Part shown: positions 8,323 through 17,250 of the stretch, in pieces
Layout of the letters: every line of letters begins with the position of its first letter
How positions within the stretch are numbered: position 1 is the first letter of the stretch
Source: Phytohabitans kaempferiae
GTDB lineage: Bacteria; Actinomycetota; Actinomycetes; Mycobacteriales; Micromonosporaceae
Assembly (NCBI RefSeq): GCF_042433955.1
Contig: NZ_JBHLUH010000059.1
Span: 31,866 to 95,865, forward strand
Direction of reading: 5' to 3'
DNA length: 64,000 nt
Notes under the pieces: model-generated
What the model was told of the DNA's origin: nothing
Database searches by the model: none
What the model saw: the letters and a program-made list of their open reading frames with translations, nothing else
Program-made: the position numbers and the translations under genes

Positions 8323-8360
8323 AATCTCGTACCAACCAGTTGGGGGAGGAGCGCCAAAGG

Positions 8361-8822
8361 ATGCGTGGCGACACGGATGCCGACGGCTCGATGTTCGCGG
8401 CCCGACTGGAAACCCTGCTCGCGACGCGCGTCGACCCCGAAACTGGGCGGGCCTGGACCACCCGGGCCGTGTCCAAGGCGTTGTTGCGGTACGGACATCA
8501 GATCAGCCACGTGAGGGTTGGGCGGCTCAGGTCGGGCGAGAGTTCGGCGAATCCCGAGGACATCGAGGCGTTCGCTCGGCTGTTCGAGGTGCCGGTGAGC
8601 TACTTCTTCCCTGGCCTGGAAGATGACCCGGAGGAGCGGCGGCTCCGCGCGGCGATAGCCCGAGACCCGCAGCTGCGGGCCATCGCCATGCGGCTGGCCG
8701 AACAGGGGCCGATGCCGAAGCGCACCGCCGATGCGATTCTGCACATCCTGGAGCAGGTCCAGGTGCTTACTGGCTCCAGCCCGGTGGACGAGCCGCCAGC
8801 CGATCAACCGCACGGCGACTGA
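8361..8822 (+). CDS. XRE-family transcriptional regulator
   Basis: The ATG at 8361 has GGGGGAGGAG upstream with about 10 bases spacing; an upstream in-frame ATG at 8316 lies inside one of the palindromes and is less likely. The 153-residue protein has a helix-turn-helix domain ending in the family signature EAFARLFEVPVSYFF, then a charged C-terminal helix region with RRLRAAIARDP. This is a common actinobacterial regulator class. The two GTTCCA/TGGAAC palindromes directly upstream point to autoregulation. It is followed by a broken DUF574 methyltransferase, a gene type often found next to such regulators. Confidence 0.83.
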   Translation: MRGDTDADGSMFAARLETLLATRVDPETGRAWTTRAVSKALLRYGHQISHVRVGRLRSGESSANPEDIEAFARLFEVPVSYFFPGLEDDPEERRLRAAIARDPQLRAIAMRLAEQGPMPKRTADAILHILEQVQVLTGSSPVDEPPADQPHGD

Positions 8823-8874
8823 CCTGGCCGATAGGCATTGGTCTTGTCCGCCTCGAGACCTATGAGGAGTCGCG

Positions 8875-9520
8875 ATGCCCGACGATGTCAGTGACTGGGC
8901 CGACGAGCCACGCCGGGACAGCGTGGCAAGCTCTGCCCGAGTCTATGACGACCTGCTGGGCGGCAAGCACAACTTCGGAGCCGATCCCATGGTCGACGAC
9001 GCGATATCCCAGGCGATGTCATGGGTCGCCCTGCAGGCCCAGCCAACCGGTGATTCCTTCGCCGCAGTGAAGGTTCAAGGGCCGACCAGGGCATCCGCCA
9101 GGTCCTCGACATCGGTTCCGGTATCCCGACCGCTGGCAAGGTGCACGAGATCGCGCAGCAGCATCACCGGGAACCCGGGTCGTGCACGTCGACATCGACC
9201 CGGTGGACGTCGGGGAATCCGTCAGGCTCCTGGCCGACTCGCCGCTGGCGACCGCGATCGGCGGCGACCTAACTCGGCCAGAGCAGATCATCCACGAGCT
9301 GGGCTCCGCCGAGCTGCGCGCCCTGATCAACCCGGCAGAGCCGCTCGGGCTTCTGCTCATCACGGTCACGCACGTCAGTACCAGGGCACAGGCACGTCGC
9401 TTCTTCGGCGGCCCTCCGCTGGCTGTCGGGGGCCAGTTGGCGTTCCCCGGGTATAGCCAGGTCGCGGGTGACGCTTGGACTGGGAAGACCGCCTATTCAA
9501 CCGTCGCCAGTTCGTCGTGA
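8875..9520 (+). pseudogene. Broken DUF574-type SAM-dependent methyltransferase
   Basis: The ATG at 8875 has TGAGGAGTCGCG upstream and begins as a normal DUF574 (S-adenosyl methyltransferase) protein with SARVYDDLLGGKHNF. The frame is then lost. The SAM-binding segment VLDIGSGIPTAGKVHEIAQ can be read only in another frame from about 9097. A further shift near 9175 restores VHVDIDPVDVGES and the RPEQIIHELGSAELRALI stretch. After LLITVTHVS the C-terminal half is unrelated or shifted. The intact relative at 31626-32447 shows the expected uninterrupted order. The frame changes could be sequencing errors, but several in one gene with a lost C-terminus favour real decay. Confidence 0.75.
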
Positions 9521-9724
9521 AAACACCGTCGGATGGTCATGACTCTCACTGTCCGTGGTTGCCCGGGGCGTAGCTGGTCAGTGCCGCGGAGGTCACCGAC
9601 TCCTCGCCGGGCCCGAGGAGCTCGCCTTCCGGCACGTCGTGGTGACGCCGAATTACCTCGGGGGACGCGTCGGCGAGGATAGGCCAAGAAGTCGGCCGTC
9701 TCGCGCCTTCTCCGGTCGACCGGT

Positions 9725-10024
9725 CTACTCCTCCGCGTCGGGGACGCCGAGCATGGCTCGCTCGGCCGCAGCGGTCTGCTCGTCGCCAGTGTTCTCGGCG
9801 GTGGGCATCAGCAGGACGGTCTCGTTGCCTCTGAGCCACTGGTAGGACCAGGTGTAGTCCACGTCGATGCTTTTCGCCCAAGGGAACACCGACGGAGCCA
9901 GGCTGCGCACTGCCGCGATGAAAGAGGCGACTGCGGTGTCGATCCGCTTGACGCGGACGTTGGCGGGCAGGCCGGGGGGCACGCGCAGCTTGAAGGTGAT
10001 CGTAAGGACTCGTGGACTCGCCAT
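9725..10024 (-). CDS. Small conserved-looking protein of unknown function
   Basis: A 99-residue frame starting with ATG after GAAAGGAAGAGAAC, a strong ribosome-binding site. The sequence is protein-like (LTITFKLRVPPGLPANVRV, then IDVDYTWSYQWLRG and an acidic tail) with alternating hydrophobic residues suggestive of beta strands. I do not recognise a family. It stands alone on the minus strand between a dead methyltransferase and a decayed region. A short ATCTC/GAGAT inverted repeat lies about 40 bp upstream of its start and may be regulatory. Confidence 0.6.
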   Translation of the reverse strand: MASPRVLTITFKLRVPPGLPANVRVKRIDTAVASFIAAVRSLAPSVFPWAKSIDVDYTWSYQWLRGNETVLLMPTAENTGDEQTAAAERAMLGVPDAEE

Positions 10025-10063
10025 GTTCTCTTCCTTTCGCCGTTATCTCGCTCAGAGTAAAAG

Positions 10064-10076
10064 ATCTCCGCGAGAT
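10064..10076. promoter_or_regulatory. ATCTC-N3-GAGAT inverted repeat upstream of the 99-residue protein
   Basis: A short perfect inverted repeat 40 bp upstream of the ATG at 10024. An additional GAGAT half-site lies in the GAGCGAGATAACG stretch closer to the gene. Possible operator; the arms are too short to be certain. Confidence 0.3.
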
Positions 10077-10877
10077 TTAGCAATGTCCCGCAGCCAGTTT
10101 CCCGACTATCACCGTCCGTGGCCGCAGCTTGGCTGCGGTCGGCGGGTCGGCAGGTCACCGGTGGCGGTCTTGCGCACGCCGGCGTTCTGCGCGGTCGTGG
10201 TGACCGATCCCCTGCGGCATGGCAACCGAGGCAGTACGGGTGGCGGAACGTCGGGGTGGCCGCTAGCTGACCCGCCGCGGCTGGTGTCAGTGCTTGCGAG
10301 GGCACGGAGTCCTGGTCTTCAGAGGCGCACCATCAGCCGGATGCTGGGCTTCTCGATCACCTTGCCGACTGAGGGCTGCGGTGCCGCTTGGCCGGGCCTC
10401 GCGGCGACGGGCACCCCGTTCTGAGTTGTGCGGTTTAGTCCGACGCTGCGCTCCCTGGTCATCCCTCGATACGTCGACGTCGTTTGGTGGATCTCTCCGC
10501 CGATGACCCCGACCAGATCCGCGGGGCCGATCCCGTCAACGTCTTCGAGCGGGCGGATAGAGGGGTACGGGCATTTGAGCCCAAATATTCTGCGGAATGT
10601 CCCAGGTGGACAGCTAGCTGAGCAGTGCGGATGACGCTGCGCAGCGCTACGGCTACCAGAACGATGTTGCCGTGCGTCACCGCCTGCGGCATAGGCTGTG
10701 TCCGGCCCGTAGTCCGGCGCTCGAGCGACGCCGCCCTTGTTGCAGGGGCGGCGTCCAATGTGCCCACTAGGCTGTGGGCTGCAACGGCGTGACCGGTAGG
10801 TCGATCGGGCGGAAGAGGCTCCTCGCATCCCGCGGGGGTGAGGACACCCCCCCAAGCCCCTCGATCGAAGGGAGCGC
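10077..10877. other. Region without a confident gene; possible minus-strand coding remnant
   Basis: No intact gene was found. On the minus strand, about 10580 down to 10319, one frame reads like real protein (for example VDGIGPADLVGVIGGEIHQ and a terminal VIEKPSIRLMVRL), but upstream of it the frame becomes low-complexity and no start is evident. A neighbouring frame (around 10590-10690) also looks protein-like. Together they may be a frameshifted remnant. No family is recognised. Confidence 0.3.
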
Positions 10878-11042
10878 ATGTTGTGCGCTTTACCTCGCCG
10901 GACTTTGCGCCGGCGTTCTCGCAAGATCCGGCCGGAGCGCATTACCTGGCAGAAGGTCGGAAGCCTCGTCGCCGTGATCCTTCGGATCACGGCGGCCGTC
11001 CTCGCGGTCTACACCGCGTCCGGCGGCTGCGGGCCGGTCTGA
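10878..11042 (+). CDS. Small single-span membrane protein
   Basis: A 54-residue frame starting at ATG 10878 directly behind GAAGGGAGCGC. The N-terminal half is strongly basic (many Arg, KIRPERITWQK). The second half is one hydrophobic segment, VGSLVAVILRITAAVLAVY, ending in a short Ser/Gly/Cys tail. The inside-positive pattern fits a small membrane protein with its N-terminus in the cytoplasm. Function unknown; support is the ribosome-binding site and composition only. Confidence 0.5.
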   Translation: MLCALPRRTLRRRSRKIRPERITWQKVGSLVAVILRITAAVLAVYTASGGCGPV

Positions 11043-11456
11043 CCCAGGGACCTGGCCCTATAACGCGGCGTAGCCCCGCCTAACCGGCGAGGCCACGACG
11101 CTTACTTCGTAACAACGGTGCGGGTTCTCACCCGGGGTAGCCGCCCCATGAGGGTGGGGGCCCGCATCGTTCATCTCTGGTCCTGCGCGGTTGCGCCATT
11201 ACCTGGGTACGGGCAACGTTCGCACGAGCGCATCTTGGCACACCAAATCCGCAGTATCCACACTTTGGGCTGGAAGATAAGTCGCTTGGCGACCACGTGC
11301 AACAGGGTCTGACCTGGGAAAACGCCGAACAACCTGGGAAATGAATTTCTTGGAGAACCCCCTTCGCAACCACATTGGGCCCAAGTGCGCCGAAGACTCA
11401 ATGCTGCGTCCAGGGTGCGACAAGATCGCCGCCCTCGATGGCGTACCGTCAGGCCC
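11043..11456. other. Region with no recognisable gene
   Basis: About 400 bp with only short unconvincing frames. Nothing identified. Confidence 0.4.
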
Positions 11457-11708
11457 ATGATCGCCGATGACGAGTTGGCCCTGGCCATCGAGGGCCGGCC
11501 GCATTGCCGACCGGACGGCGAGCACGCCGCGATCTATCAGCCGCCCGGCGCCGCCGGGCACGTTAAGCTCCGCCGCATCGCCTAGCCCGTCCGTGCCAGT
11601 AAACGGTGGGTCATCTCGACCATCAAGGGCGGGCGGGCCACCCGCACCCTGGCCTGCGGCACCGCCGCCGAAGCGGTCAAGTTCGCCGAGCGTGCCCAGC
11701 TCGCGTGA
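11457..11708 (+). pseudogene. Small gene interrupted by an in-frame TAG
   Basis: From ATG 11457 the frame reads a plausible small protein (MIADDELALAIEGRPHCRPD...) to a TAG at 11583-11585. It then continues in the same frame as plausible protein (KRWVISTIKGGRATRTLACG, then AEAVKFAERAQLA) to a TGA at 11706-11708. The simplest reading is an 83-residue gene inactivated by a nonsense mutation. The family is unknown, and it could also be two chance frames. Confidence 0.35.
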
Positions 11709-12112
11709 CAGACACGCTGCGCTGCTGACAGATCACCACAGCCCTTGAACAAGATCGACTGACAGGGGCTGTTGGGCCCGGTTGGGCTGCCCGGCAGCAG
11801 GAGTGGGAGACCCGCGAGATCGGCTACACCCTGTCGGGCCTGCGACCGCGGGCATCTCATCGACTACCGGCGCTGTACCGAGGTGCCCACGCTCGCCGAC
11901 CGGCTCACCGCGCTCCGCGCCCGGGCTGGCTGCCGGCGTCGACGATTTCGCGGAATGAAGCCGCCGATGTGATCACGCGGGGGACGCGACGGAACGCGTG
12001 CGCCGAAACCGCCGAAAGGGGTCGTAAGCTGACAACCAAAACCCCGGCGGCGTACCCACAAGGGGCAGGGGCGACCGGGGTCTACGCAGACCAGGATACA
12101 GGGAGCGATCTC
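11709..12112. other. Upstream region of the Abi-family gene
   Basis: No convincing gene. The frame of the following gene is open back to 11969, but that stretch has no good start site and is low in protein-like character. Confidence 0.4.
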
Positions 12113-12763
12113 GTGACGCCAGCGGAACTCGCCGTTCTGGAGAGCCGCTTGTCCACGGAGAGGCTCGCGCCGTACCGCGCCGTGACTGGTGGTGACGTGC
12201 GATCGGCGCTGCGGCTGTACGAGTGGAACCGGGAGGTCGGCGCCGCGTTCGGCGCGACCTTGGGCGACCTGGAGGTGGTGCTGCGCAACGCGATGCACGA
12301 CCAGCTCACCGCCTGGTCCAACATGGCGGACGGCGAGCCTCGCTGGTACCTGGATCCGGGCCGGCTGCTGACCGGTGACGCGCTGGACGACATCGCGAAG
12401 GCGCGGCGCCGGGCGACCCGCAACGGCCGGCCGGAGGCGCCGGGCCGGGTGGTGGCCGAGCTGAGCTTGGGGTTCTGGCGGTATCTGCTGGCTGGCCGTT
12501 ACGAGCGAACCCTGTGGCTGCCCTGCCTGCGGCAGGTATTCCCAGGACTGCAGGGCCGCGGTATGCGCCGCGACGTCAACGACGCCGTGCGTGATCTTCA
12601 CCTGCTGCGCAACCGGATCGCACATCATGAACCCATCCACGACCGGCCGCTGAAGGACCTGCACGCCACGGCGATGAGCGTCGCGGACTGGGTATGCCCG
12701 GTCAGCCGGCGGTGGATCGAAACCCGGTGCCGGGTGGCGGCCCTGCTGGCCAGCCGGCCCTGA
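12113..12763 (+). CDS. Abi-like protein with HEPN Rx4H motif
   Basis: The GTG at 12113 is preceded by AGGGAGCGATCTC. The 216-residue protein resembles the Abi/Abi_2 group of abortive-infection proteins. It has an N-terminal LAPYRAVTGGDVRSALRLYEWN, a middle LEVVLRNAMHDQLTAW, and near the C-terminus DLHLLRNRIAHHEPIHDR. The RNRIAH stretch (R166 to H171) is the Rx4H motif of HEPN ribonucleases, so an RNA-cleaving or toxin-like role is likely. Family members have been linked to phage exclusion and to toxin-antitoxin-like behaviour; no antitoxin partner is evident. It is monocistronic and ends at a bidirectional terminator shared with the convergent gene at 12945. Confidence 0.75.
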   Translation: MTPAELAVLESRLSTERLAPYRAVTGGDVRSALRLYEWNREVGAAFGATLGDLEVVLRNAMHDQLTAWSNMADGEPRWYLDPGRLLTGDALDDIAKARRRATRNGRPEAPGRVVAELSLGFWRYLLAGRYERTLWLPCLRQVFPGLQGRGMRRDVNDAVRDLHLLRNRIAHHEPIHDRPLKDLHATAMSVADWVCPVSRRWIETRCRVAALLASRP

Positions 12764-12885
12764 CCAGCCAACCGGTCTGTTGGCCGGTCCGGTACCTGGC
12801 CTGTGGTCGGCTGCGCCTGGCCCTCGAACTGCCGGCCCTTAGCCGGCCCGCCCACACCCAACACGGGCACCGGCCGGATCCCGAC

Positions 12886-12903
12886 ACTCCCCACAGGGGG
12901 AGT
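12886..12903. terminator. ACTCCCC/GGGGAGT hairpin between convergent genes
   Basis: A 7-bp GC-rich stem with a four-base loop lies between the Abi-like gene (ends 12763) and the convergent gene ending at 12945. No long U tract follows, which is normal in actinobacteria. Confidence 0.5.
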
Positions 12904-12944
12904 CATTGTCCACGGGGGAGGGATGTTACGGGTTAGCCGAAGCG

Positions 12945-13379
12945 CTACGGGTAGCGCCCGCCCGGCTCGTACGGCCGCCAGTCGCCGTGCCTGGTGATCT
13001 TGCGGGCGTCACGGCCCAGGCTCGTCTTGCGCATCGCCACGTGCCGCAGCCGCTCCACAGCCTCGCGCAACGCCGCCGCGGCCTCCGGCCGGTCCGGCCA
13101 CCACTGGCCCAGGATCGGGCCAGTGGTGGCCACTACAGCCGCCAGCGGCGCGTCGCCTGGCAGGTCGGCCAGGGCCTTGCCCACCGCAGTCGCGGTGGCG
13201 TAGGCGTCGCGGTCCATCGGCCCGTGCGGCCAACCCTCGCCGCGCCGCCACACGTCGGCCAGCTCGAGCACCGCGGCCGCCGCCGCCCGGACCTGTTCGG
13301 CCAGCTCCGCGTCCGTGACGGCCGCCAGCTTCCGCATCGACTCGGCGGCCCTCTGCGGGTCGTAGGTGCCACGGCTCAC
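12945..13379 (-). CDS. Helical protein of unknown function
   Basis: The frame is read from a GTG at 13379 (VSRGTYDPQRAAES), giving 144 residues; an upstream ATG at 13460 is possible but the intervening sequence is poor. The protein is predicted to be mostly helical and Ala-rich (DAELAEQVRAAAAAVLELADVW, then PDRPEAAAALREAVERLRHVA) with a basic C-terminus. I do not recognise a family, and the ribosome-binding site is weak. It is convergent with the Abi-like gene. Confidence 0.5.
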   Translation of the reverse strand: MSRGTYDPQRAAESMRKLAAVTDAELAEQVRAAAAAVLELADVWRRGEGWPHGPMDRDAYATATAVGKALADLPGDAPLAAVVATTGPILGQWWPDRPEAAAALREAVERLRHVAMRKTSLGRDARKITRHGDWRPYEPGGRYP

Positions 13380-13444
13380 CCGATCACGGTAGCGGCTGGT
13401 AACGGAGGCGTTGCCAGCCTCTGACCAGGGCCGCAACGCTCCCG

Positions 13445-13630
13445 CTAACAGGTTCGCCAACGGGTGGAAGCGGGCTCCGCCAGGGCGGCAAGCCGCTCCC
13501 GGTGCCAGAACCTGAGCGCGTGGAGGGCGGCTTGCCGGGGCGCGTCGTACCAGTAGCCTGTAGGTTCGTGCGGGTTCGGGTCGGCGGGGTGAGGGCTGCG
13601 CTGGCTGCGGCGCTTGGCTGCGCTACGCAT
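13445..13630 (-). CDS. Possible small protein (61 residues)
   Basis: A short frame starting at ATG 13630. It reads like protein in its middle (DPNPHEPTGYWYDAPRQAAL, then HALRFWHRERLAALAEP) but has no clear ribosome-binding site. Aromatic-rich and basic; no family recognised. It may be a small regulator or chance. Confidence 0.35.
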   Translation of the reverse strand: MRSAAKRRSQRSPHPADPNPHEPTGYWYDAPRQAALHALRFWHRERLAALAEPASTRWRTC

Positions 13631-14264
13631 GGTGGCGTAGCGGCGAAACTCAATTTTTCTAACTGCGCTGCTCGCGGTGAGGACGTCAAGCCCGCGGATC
13701 AGGGCCGCCTCGTCGTGACGGAACGGCCCAGCGAGTTCCTCCAGGAAGTTCAGCGTCGCGTGGAAGCCGATCGGTCGGTAGAGCTAAACGCACGAACGCA
13801 GTGCCGATACCCGATGCTGATAGGGCAACGCCGGATCGCGTACCCGGCGGGCGTACACGCTGAAACTCACGCCGATGAGACTAACCAGAGATAACCCAGA
13901 GCCACACTGCGTCAGCTCCCGCGGCCAGATAGATCCCCTCTAACTGGCCGCCCCGGGGACATCCAGCGGCTCTGATCCACTTCTTCTTCTTGTGGAGGGG
14001 CGACGGATAGTCACGTTCGGTGTGGCATGACGGCGAACCGTGTTCGAAGGCGATCATCTACCCAGGACAGTCCTGTCTCATCTGGTGCCGATGTGCGATG
14101 CATTTCGGAGGGTCGGAGGAGCGCCAGCAGGCGCACCTCCGGGTGCCCGCATCGCGGGGTTGAGGCGTCGGCGCAACGTGGTCCCGATGTGGCCGAAGAC
14201 CCGTTGACACCCGACGTTCCGCTCCTCAATCTGATGACGATTGGGTCATGAGGGAAGGACCGGT
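13631..14264. other. Upstream region of the KAP-Hsp70 pair
   Basis: About 630 bp without a convincing gene. It marks the left edge of the accessory island. I found no recognisable integrase or repeat there. Confidence 0.4.
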
Positions 14265-15530
14265 GTGTTACTGAACGACAACCCGACCGACGGCGTCGCC
14301 AACGACCGCTTCGGTTTCGCGGCTCATGCGGAGGTGCTCTGTCGTGCACTGCGCCGTAGTCACTCGCTGCCCTTGACCGTCGGGGTCTTCGGAGCCTGGG
14401 GCACAGGAAAGTCAAGCTTTCTCAACATCTGCCGCAGCATGCTGAATGCCCAGGGTGTGCCGACCGTCATGATCAATCCATGGAAGTACGACCAGCGGGA
14501 CGAGGTGTGGCACGCGGTACTGCAGGCAATCTTGAGCGAGATTGAAGATGGCCTGCGCAAGCGAGACAAGGAGGACGGGGCGACCAAACAGACCCTGCGC
14601 CGGGCTGGGGAGATCGCCCGCCAGCTCGGGAAGTCCGTGTTGTGGCTGGCCGCGCGTAAGGTCGCCGCCCCGTTGACAGCGGGGTTTGTTACAACTGCCG
14701 ACCTCGATGCTATGGCCGCGCGCTGGGCTGCCCGCGACTCGCACGAGTACCTACATGTCAATCGGTTCGAGCACGAGTTCGCAGAGCTTGTTCAGCTATA
14801 CGGCGAGGGGCAGCCGTTGGTCATCTTCATCGATGACCTAGATCGTTGCACGCCCGATGCTGCGGTAATGGTTCTGGACTCACTAAAGCTGTTTCTCGGC
14901 GAATCGTCATGCGTCTTCATCCTTGCGATGGATCCGAAGGTCATAGGTGAAGCAGCGGCGGCACGGTTCGGTGGCAACCTCCTGCGGGGACGACAATATC
15001 TGGAGAAGCTCATCCAGTTGCCGTACTACCTCCCCGCGATCACCTTCGAGTCCATCTATGTGCAGATGCGCGACGACGTATCAGTCGAGACCAATGACCG
15101 TGCGCTTTGGGAGATGGTGCGTCATGCCTATGGCTCCAATCCGCGAAAGATCCGGCGCTTCATCAATGGGCTAAATCTTGCGGGCGACATGCTCTCGACC
15201 CCCGAAGAAGCGAAGCCCTCACCGCAACGAGTCTGGTATGCAGCGGCACTCCTAATCATGCGCGCAGAACACCCATGGTTCTTCGAACAACTGCTGGTCG
15301 ATCCAGACCTATGGAAGCGATCGGTGAACGAGCCCGCTACGAAGGATGACACCGAAGAGGCAACAACCATTCGCGGCTTTCTGAGCGCGATTCATCAGCA
15401 GGACAACCGCCTGGATTTCCCCGGCCCACCCAGCGCAGACGAGATCAAAGTCCTGACACATGTGATCATTGCGGCCGGAGGCGCGCTTACCGGGCTGAAT
15501 GATCTCACTGACGGCGACGTTGAAGAGTAG
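14265..15530 (+). CDS. KAP-family P-loop NTPase
   Basis: The GTG at 14265 is preceded by AGGGAAGGACCG, so the upstream ATG at 14241 is not preferred. The 421-residue protein has a KAP NTPase layout. Walker A is GAWGTGKSS near residue 43, a NPWKYD motif follows, and a hydrophobic insert SVLWLAARKVAAPLTAG lies at about residues 124-140. Walker B is LVIFIDDLDR near 185, and NPRKIRRFINGLNL near 292 is the arginine-rich sensor segment. KAP NTPases are STAND-related, often membrane-associated, and recur in antiphage systems such as PifA and Qat. The next gene, an Hsp70-like ATPase, starts 10 bp later, so the two are an operon. Codon use is less G/C-biased than in the flanks, consistent with transfer. 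Confidence 0.88.
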   Translation: MLLNDNPTDGVANDRFGFAAHAEVLCRALRRSHSLPLTVGVFGAWGTGKSSFLNICRSMLNAQGVPTVMINPWKYDQRDEVWHAVLQAILSEIEDGLRKRDKEDGATKQTLRRAGEIARQLGKSVLWLAARKVAAPLTAGFVTTADLDAMAARWAARDSHEYLHVNRFEHEFAELVQLYGEGQPLVIFIDDLDRCTPDAAVMVLDSLKLFLGESSCVFILAMDPKVIGEAAAARFGGNLLRGRQYLEKLIQLPYYLPAITFESIYVQMRDDVSVETNDRALWEMVRHAYGSNPRKIRRFINGLNLAGDMLSTPEEAKPSPQRVWYAAALLIMRAEHPWFFEQLLVDPDLWKRSVNEPATKDDTEEATTIRGFLSAIHQQDNRLDFPGPPSADEIKVLTHVIIAAGGALTGLNDLTDGDVEE

Positions 15531-15540
15531 TACCAAAGAG

Positions 15541-17250
15541 ATGGCTCGATACTTCGTCGGAATCGACGTCGGCGACGGTGAAAGCTGTCTCGCGTGGACC
15601 TCACGGGAGTCTAGCGAGATCCACGTCTTTCGCCGCCGTAACCGTGAACAGAGCATCCTGACCGCAGTGGCTTTCCGCGACTCGGGCTCAACCGACCCCA
15701 ACTCCGCCACCCATACGATCGATGACTCCAAAATTCAGGTGTTGATTGGAGAGGATGCTGTCGGAACGCCCGGCACGTCAAACTTCACCGTCAACTTCAA
15801 ACGCCCGCCAACAACCGACCCGAGCACGTTGGCTCCTGTCGCCCATTTCGTCACCGCACTCTTGGCTGAGTTCTTCAACGAGCATCCTCAGATTCGCGAC
15901 GACTGTGTCATCTATGTCGGCCATCCCACGGGCTGGAGTGTCATAGACGTAGACGCCTACCACTCAAGCCTGCGCGGAATCGCCACAGACCTTCGACTAA
16001 TGCCGGAATCACAATCGGCGCTCCTGCACGCCCGCGACCGAGCCGTTGCTGACACCGACATCGACAAGGTGCTTGTCGTCGATATTGGATCGTCAACCAT
16101 CGACTTCACCTACGTTCAGGATCTGGAGCCCTTCAACCTTGACTGCGGAGCAACCTTCGGTTGCCGCGACCTCGATCTAGCGATGTCTACCAAAGTTCGA
16201 AACACATTGCGCCACAACAAAAGGTTTGCCGCCGCACTCCAGGCCGAGGATGCGCAGGACTTCTTACTCCTCGCGTGTAGGCGAGTCAAGGAAGCACGAT
16301 TTAGTGGCGCTCAGGCACAAATTTGGGACCTCCGGCAGGTCAACAACAAGGAATTTGGCCCTATCGTCGACAAGGCGTGGTCAGCCCTGAGTACCATTGA
16401 CATGCACTCTTTGATCAACGAGCCAGATGGGTGGCGCGAACGATTCGCCCAAGAGTTGACATGTGTTCGCCGTAAGCTTGGGACCGAGCCGAGCCGAATC
16501 ATCCTTACGGGCGGGGGTTCACGTATGGCCTTCACCAAAGATGTATGCCGTGAAATCTTCCCCGCCACTCTGGTCGAGGAGGACGACGAACCCTCGTTCT
16601 CCGTGGCGAGAGGACTGGCCAGCAACGGCCGCCATGTCGCGCGGCTTACGGCCTTCCGCCGCGATATGGCCGCCCTGCTCGAGGAGACGACCTTCGTGGC
16701 GATCATCGAGCAGGCCGTGAAAGACTACGCCACGTCTATTCGGCGAGAGCTTCGAAAACAAGCCATCCGCGCCCAGGCATTCCCGCTCCGGGCCTTGCGG
16801 GGGAGAAACCGCGAAGCCCTGCATGCGGCGATACAACCCATCCTGACCGAGTTTGTCCCGTCACTTGCCGCCCGCCTTGCCGACTGGATTACTGACGCGA
16901 GTAAGGAGATTTGTGTCAGGTACGGTCTGGACACACAGCGCTTCGCGATTGCTTTCGCAATGCCCGCCGTCGTCTCCGACGACCTCGTCCGACAGTTTCG
17001 TCTCCTTGCGATCAATGCCCAGAGCGCCTGGATGCTCAACGCCTCGTACTACAAGCTCGCGACACCAAGAATCATGGCCGGGGCGATGACGGTTAGCGGA
17101 ATTCTCATCGCCGACTACCGCATCCGCCGCGCCGTCCGAGAGGCATGTTCACCGGAATTCGTCACGGGACTTATCGACGACGTTCGCGCATCGCTTACAC
17201 CTCAGATCGACGCGGCGGCCTCAAGCGCTGGGCGCTTTCTGCATGCTTGA
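15541..17250 (+). CDS. Hsp70/actin-like ATPase domain protein
   Basis: The ATG at 15541 was chosen because the actin-fold phosphate-1 loop starts right after it (YFVGIDVGDGESC) and it lies 10 bp behind the KAP stop. The 569-residue product shows phosphate-2 VLVVDIGSSTIDFTYV (about residues 180-195) and adenosine loop RIILTGGGSRM (about 320), the signature of the Hsp70/MreB/StbA ATPase superfamily. The remaining 220 residues are a basic, mostly helical region (RRELRKQAIRAQAFPLRALRG) unlike a DnaK substrate-binding domain. There is one possible hydrophobic stretch near residues 510-530 (IMAGAMTVSGILIA). No DnaJ or GrpE partner is nearby. Pairing with a KAP NTPase suggests a two-component ATPase system of unknown function. 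Confidence 0.82.
   Translation: MARYFVGIDVGDGESCLAWTSRESSEIHVFRRRNREQSILTAVAFRDSGSTDPNSATHTIDDSKIQVLIGEDAVGTPGTSNFTVNFKRPPTTDPSTLAPVAHFVTALLAEFFNEHPQIRDDCVIYVGHPTGWSVIDVDAYHSSLRGIATDLRLMPESQSALLHARDRAVADTDIDKVLVVDIGSSTIDFTYVQDLEPFNLDCGATFGCRDLDLAMSTKVRNTLRHNKRFAAALQAEDAQDFLLLACRRVKEARFSGAQAQIWDLRQVNNKEFGPIVDKAWSALSTIDMHSLINEPDGWRERFAQELTCVRRKLGTEPSRIILTGGGSRMAFTKDVCREIFPATLVEEDDEPSFSVARGLASNGRHVARLTAFRRDMAALLEETTFVAIIEQAVKDYATSIRRELRKQAIRAQAFPLRALRGRNREALHAAIQPILTEFVPSLAARLADWITDASKEICVRYGLDTQRFAIAFAMPAVVSDDLVRQFRLLAINAQSAWMLNASYYKLATPRIMAGAMTVSGILIADYRIRRAVREACSPEFVTGLIDDVRASLTPQIDAAASSAGRFLHA

Larger units (their letters stand above)
7758..8360. other. Divergent intergenic region between two XRE genes
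   Basis: A 600-bp gap between divergent regulator genes. No open frame in it looks like a real protein. It holds two GTTCCA...TGGAAC inverted repeats near the rightward gene. A TATAAC hexamer at 8272-8277, between the two repeats, could be a -10 box, but no good -35 was found. Confidence 0.5.

Noticed and set aside
9546..9881. Minus-strand frame with a protein-like end (PILADASPEVIRRHHDVP)
   Set aside because: Only the last 45 or so codons look protein-like and there is no start or ribosome-binding site; too weak to annotate.
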